The notes below the pieces were generated by a model. It was not told the origin of the DNA. It was given only the letters and a program-made list of their open reading frames with translations, and ran no database searches. A program made the position numbers and the translations under genes. Shown here one piece after another: positions 62,373-64,000 of a stretch of 64,000 nt of DNA. The stretch comes from Rhizobium leguminosarum bv. trifolii WSM2297 (lineage in GTDB: Bacteria; Pseudomonadota; Alphaproteobacteria; Rhizobiales; Rhizobiaceae): contig NZ_JH719395.1 of NCBI RefSeq assembly GCF_000271845.1, positions 3,218,253 to 3,282,252 of the forward strand, given 5' to 3'. Position 1 is the stretch's first letter; every line of letters starts with the position of its first letter.

Positions 62373-63143
62373 TCAGCAGATAAGCTGTCCGCCATTGATC
62401 TCGATCACCTGGCCGGTAATGTATCCCGAAAGTAAGGGAGCCGCCAGGAACAGATAGGCGGGAGCGCAGTCCTCCGCCGTGCCGAGCCGCTGCAGCGGGA
62501 TGGATTTCCGGGTCTGCTCCAGCTTTTCTTTGGAGGAATAACGCTCGTGGAAATCCGTCTCGATCGTTCCCGGCGAGACGCAGTTGACGCGGATGCCATC
62601 CGGGGCAAGCTCGCGGGCAAGCGCCTTGGAATAGGTCGCAACGAAGGCTTTCGAGGCCGAATAGATCGACGAGCCGGGGCTGCCGCCGGTCAGCGCCGAA
62701 ATCGAGACGGTGTTGACGATGGCAGCACCCTCGGCCGCCTTCAATGCCGACAGCAATGCGCGCGTCAGCGCCACCACCGACGTCTGGTTCAACCGTATGA
62801 CCGCCTCATATTCCGCGTCGGTCAGCGTGGCAGCGGGAAAACGGCCAAGCATGGTGCCGGCATTGTTGACGAGCACGTGGACCCTGTCGAAGAAAGCGAG
62901 AACATCTTCGGCAAATTGCGCCGCCCCGCCCGCGGCGGAGAAATCGGCATGCAGCAGCAGCGCCCGTCTTTCCGATTCGGCCGTCAGCAGGAAATCCGGC
63001 AGGTCCCGCCCCGGCTTGCGCCCGGTATGGACGATGACCTTCGCGCCGCAATCCAGAAACTGCCGAGCGACTTCGAGGCCGATGCCGCGGCCGGCGCCGG
63101 TGACGACGACATTGCGATTTTCGAACAGTCTGGGATGAAACAC
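62373..63143 (-). CDS. Short-chain dehydrogenase/reductase
   Basis: A 256-residue SDR. Cofactor motif TGAGRGIGLEVA, NNAG, catalytic Ser in VNTVSISALTGG and YSASK. HTGRKPG near the cofactor site suggests NADP preference. It ends VIEINGGQLIC. Substrate unknown. It lies between a palindromic repeat and the ArsR-type gene on the minus strand. Confidence 0.9.
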   Translation of the reverse strand: MFHPRLFENRNVVVTGAGRGIGLEVARQFLDCGAKVIVHTGRKPGRDLPDFLLTAESERRALLLHADFSAAGGAAQFAEDVLAFFDRVHVLVNNAGTMLGRFPAATLTDAEYEAVIRLNQTSVVALTRALLSALKAAEGAAIVNTVSISALTGGSPGSSIYSASKAFVATYSKALARELAPDGIRVNCVSPGTIETDFHERYSSKEKLEQTRKSIPLQRLGTAEDCAPAYLFLAAPLLSGYITGQVIEINGGQLIC

Positions 63144-63156
63144 GAAGCCGCCCTCT

Positions 63157-63208
63157 TAGAGCATGAGGCCGAAAAGTGTGAGCGGTTTTCGGACGACGTC
63201 ATGCTCTA
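63157..63208. repeat. Palindromic intergenic repeat, copy d
   Basis: TAGAGCATGA (63157-63166) and TCATGCTCTA (63199-63208) are perfect 10-bp arms around GGCCGAAAAGTGTGAGCGGTTTTCGG, itself a hairpin. This is the best-kept copy of the family and is a common rhizobial intergenic palindrome; it lies in the opposite orientation to the other copies. Confidence 0.8.
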
Positions 63209-63377
63209 GCTCTAGAATTTAGAAGAGGATTCAGATTTTAGGCCGACACGGCCTAAAATCATCCTGTTCTAGCGGACAGTGCCGCCGGTTGCGTCACTCG
63301 CCCTTACATATGAGCGCGCCAGCCGAAAGAAAGGCAGGCATCGATCTTTCTGCGGAAAGCCAGGACGAAACAACCAG

Positions 63378-63842
63378 CTAGTTTTCGGTCTCCAGCAGCC
63401 GCGCACCCGGCCCTTCCTTGCCGAGCCGGTCGCAGGGATTGCGCAGCGGACAGCTTTCGATCGACAGGCAGCCGCAGCCGATGCAGCCGGTCAGGCGATC
63501 GCGCAGCGAACTGAGCCGGCTGATCCGCGCGTCGAGATCGTCCTTCCATCGTGCCGACAACGTCTGCCAATCGGCGACCGTCGGCGTGCGCCCCTGCGGC
63601 AGGGACTGGAATGCCGCCTGGATTTCCGCAAGCGGAATGCCGACACGCTGCGCCACCTTGATGATGCCGAGGCGGCGAAGCACATCGCGCCCATAGCGGC
63701 GCTGGTTGCCGCGGGAGCGGATGCTCGAGATCAAACCTTTGGTCTCGTAAAAATGCAGCGCCGAAACGGCAAGACCGCTGCGCTCGGCCACTTCGCCGAC
63801 AGTCAGGAGCTTGCCGAGCGGGGCTGCCGGAATTGTATCCAT
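63378..63842 (-). CDS. soxR: Redox-sensitive regulator SoxR
   Basis: A 154-residue MerR-family regulator: [41 protein letters not shown], dimerisation helix and the 2Fe-2S loop [19 protein letters not shown], whose four cysteines sense superoxide or redox-cycling compounds. ATG 63842 is ten bases after the SoxR box. It is autoregulated and controls whatever lies to the right of the window. Confidence 0.95.
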   Translation of the reverse strand: MDTIPAAPLGKLLTVGEVAERSGLAVSALHFYETKGLISSIRSRGNQRRYGRDVLRRLGIIKVAQRVGIPLAEIQAAFQSLPQGRTPTVADWQTLSARWKDDLDARISRLSSLRDRLTGCIGCGCLSIESCPLRNPCDRLGKEGPGARLLETEN

Positions 63843-63848
63843 CGCCTC

Positions 63849-63879
63849 TTGACCTCAATATTGGTTGAGGTTTTATACC
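63849..63879 (+). promoter_or_regulatory. SoxR box in 19-bp spaced promoter
   Basis: ACCTCAA (63852-63858) and TTGAGGT (63865-63871) are perfect arms of the SoxR box. On the plus strand TTGACC (63849-63854) and TATACC (63874-63879) are 19 bp apart, the long spacing that MerR-type activators need. On the minus strand TATAAA (63877-63872) may be the soxR -10. Bases 63880-64000 hold no plus-strand start; a minus frame ending in TAA near 63943 could be the end of a gene from the right. Confidence 0.8.
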
Positions 63880-64000
63880 CTTTGCTCCTGCAGTCGTAAA
63901 GCCCGATCGGGCGCTTTCCGGCGCTCGCGCCCCTTACGCCGATATTGCCGCCTGAGGCAGCAAGCTGCGGTCCCGTTCCCGGCAGGTACGGGCCCACCGA

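Noticed and set aside
63943..64000. Possible C-terminus (RSLLPQAAISA, stop TAA) of a minus-strand gene at the right edge, followed by the palindrome GCCCGATCGGGC
   Set aside because: Fewer than 20 codons are visible and another phase stays open as well, so I cannot support it as a gene.

Overview
The window is a piece of a high-GC alphaproteobacterial chromosome, very probably a Rhizobium of the leguminosarum/etli lineage. The evidence is the gene neighbourhoods (hisC-tyrC, cobST, aroKB with a CorC-like protein, xerD-accA), a C4-type hemA, the recurrent Rhizobium-type palindromic intergenic repeats, and NAD-dependent fds formate dehydrogenase genes. Most of it is ordinary core chromosome with coding on both strands and short spacers.

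Layout. 1-8.4 kb: tyrC (cut by the left edge), hisC, a methyltransferase, gloB, a cupin, a DMT exporter, a DUF3108 protein, rpmB, then a VUT/YhhQ-type queuosine-precursor transporter preceded by what looks like a preQ1-I riboswitch whose pseudoknot would pair with the start codon, a P-loop kinase-like protein and a secreted phytase-like esterase. 8.4-23.4 kb: cobT-cobS, a DnaJ-domain protein divergent from bolA, the aroK-aroB-CorC unit, xerD, accA, an L,D-transpeptidase lipoprotein with a TusA-like protein, a His-rich CobW GTPase, a D-Ala-D-Ala carboxypeptidase, and an M20 amidohydrolase. 23.5-26.4 kb: a tRNA-Arg(CCT) followed by a short accessory stretch with lower-GC ORFs, GTG starts, an orphan HEPN-like protein and a decayed ligD fragment; no integrase is visible. 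26.4-31 kb: small membrane or secreted proteins, a BON protein and dxr.

30.4-37.6 kb is one minus-strand carbohydrate unit: LacI regulator, solute-binding protein, two permeases, a cytoplasmic GH127 beta-L-arabinofuranosidase and the ATPase. The simplest reading is import of an arabinoside and its cleavage inside the cell, under an autoregulated LacI repressor with two palindromes at its promoter. hemA follows, then a glycine-zipper lipoprotein and the tamA-tamB pair (39.9-48.3 kb); TamB carries eight head-to-tail repeats of exactly 321 bp. 48.4-53.9 kb: an Lrp/AsnC regulator divergent from arginase and ornithine aminotransferase (arginine to ornithine to glutamate semialdehyde), a CheW-like protein, and a soluble double-PAS chemoreceptor gene with an apparent one-base frameshift.

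54.0-61.8 kb holds the formate dehydrogenase operon (LysR regulator, fdsG, fdsB, fdsA, fdhD, fdsD, a small membrane protein), interrupted twice by palindromic repeat elements. The right end has an ArsR regulator, an SDR oxidoreductase and soxR with a clear SoxR box that sits in a 19-bp-spaced promoter pointing off the right edge. The best candidates for something undescribed are the start-codon-pairing riboswitch, the exact TamB repeat array, and the orphan HEPN-like gene next to the tRNA.
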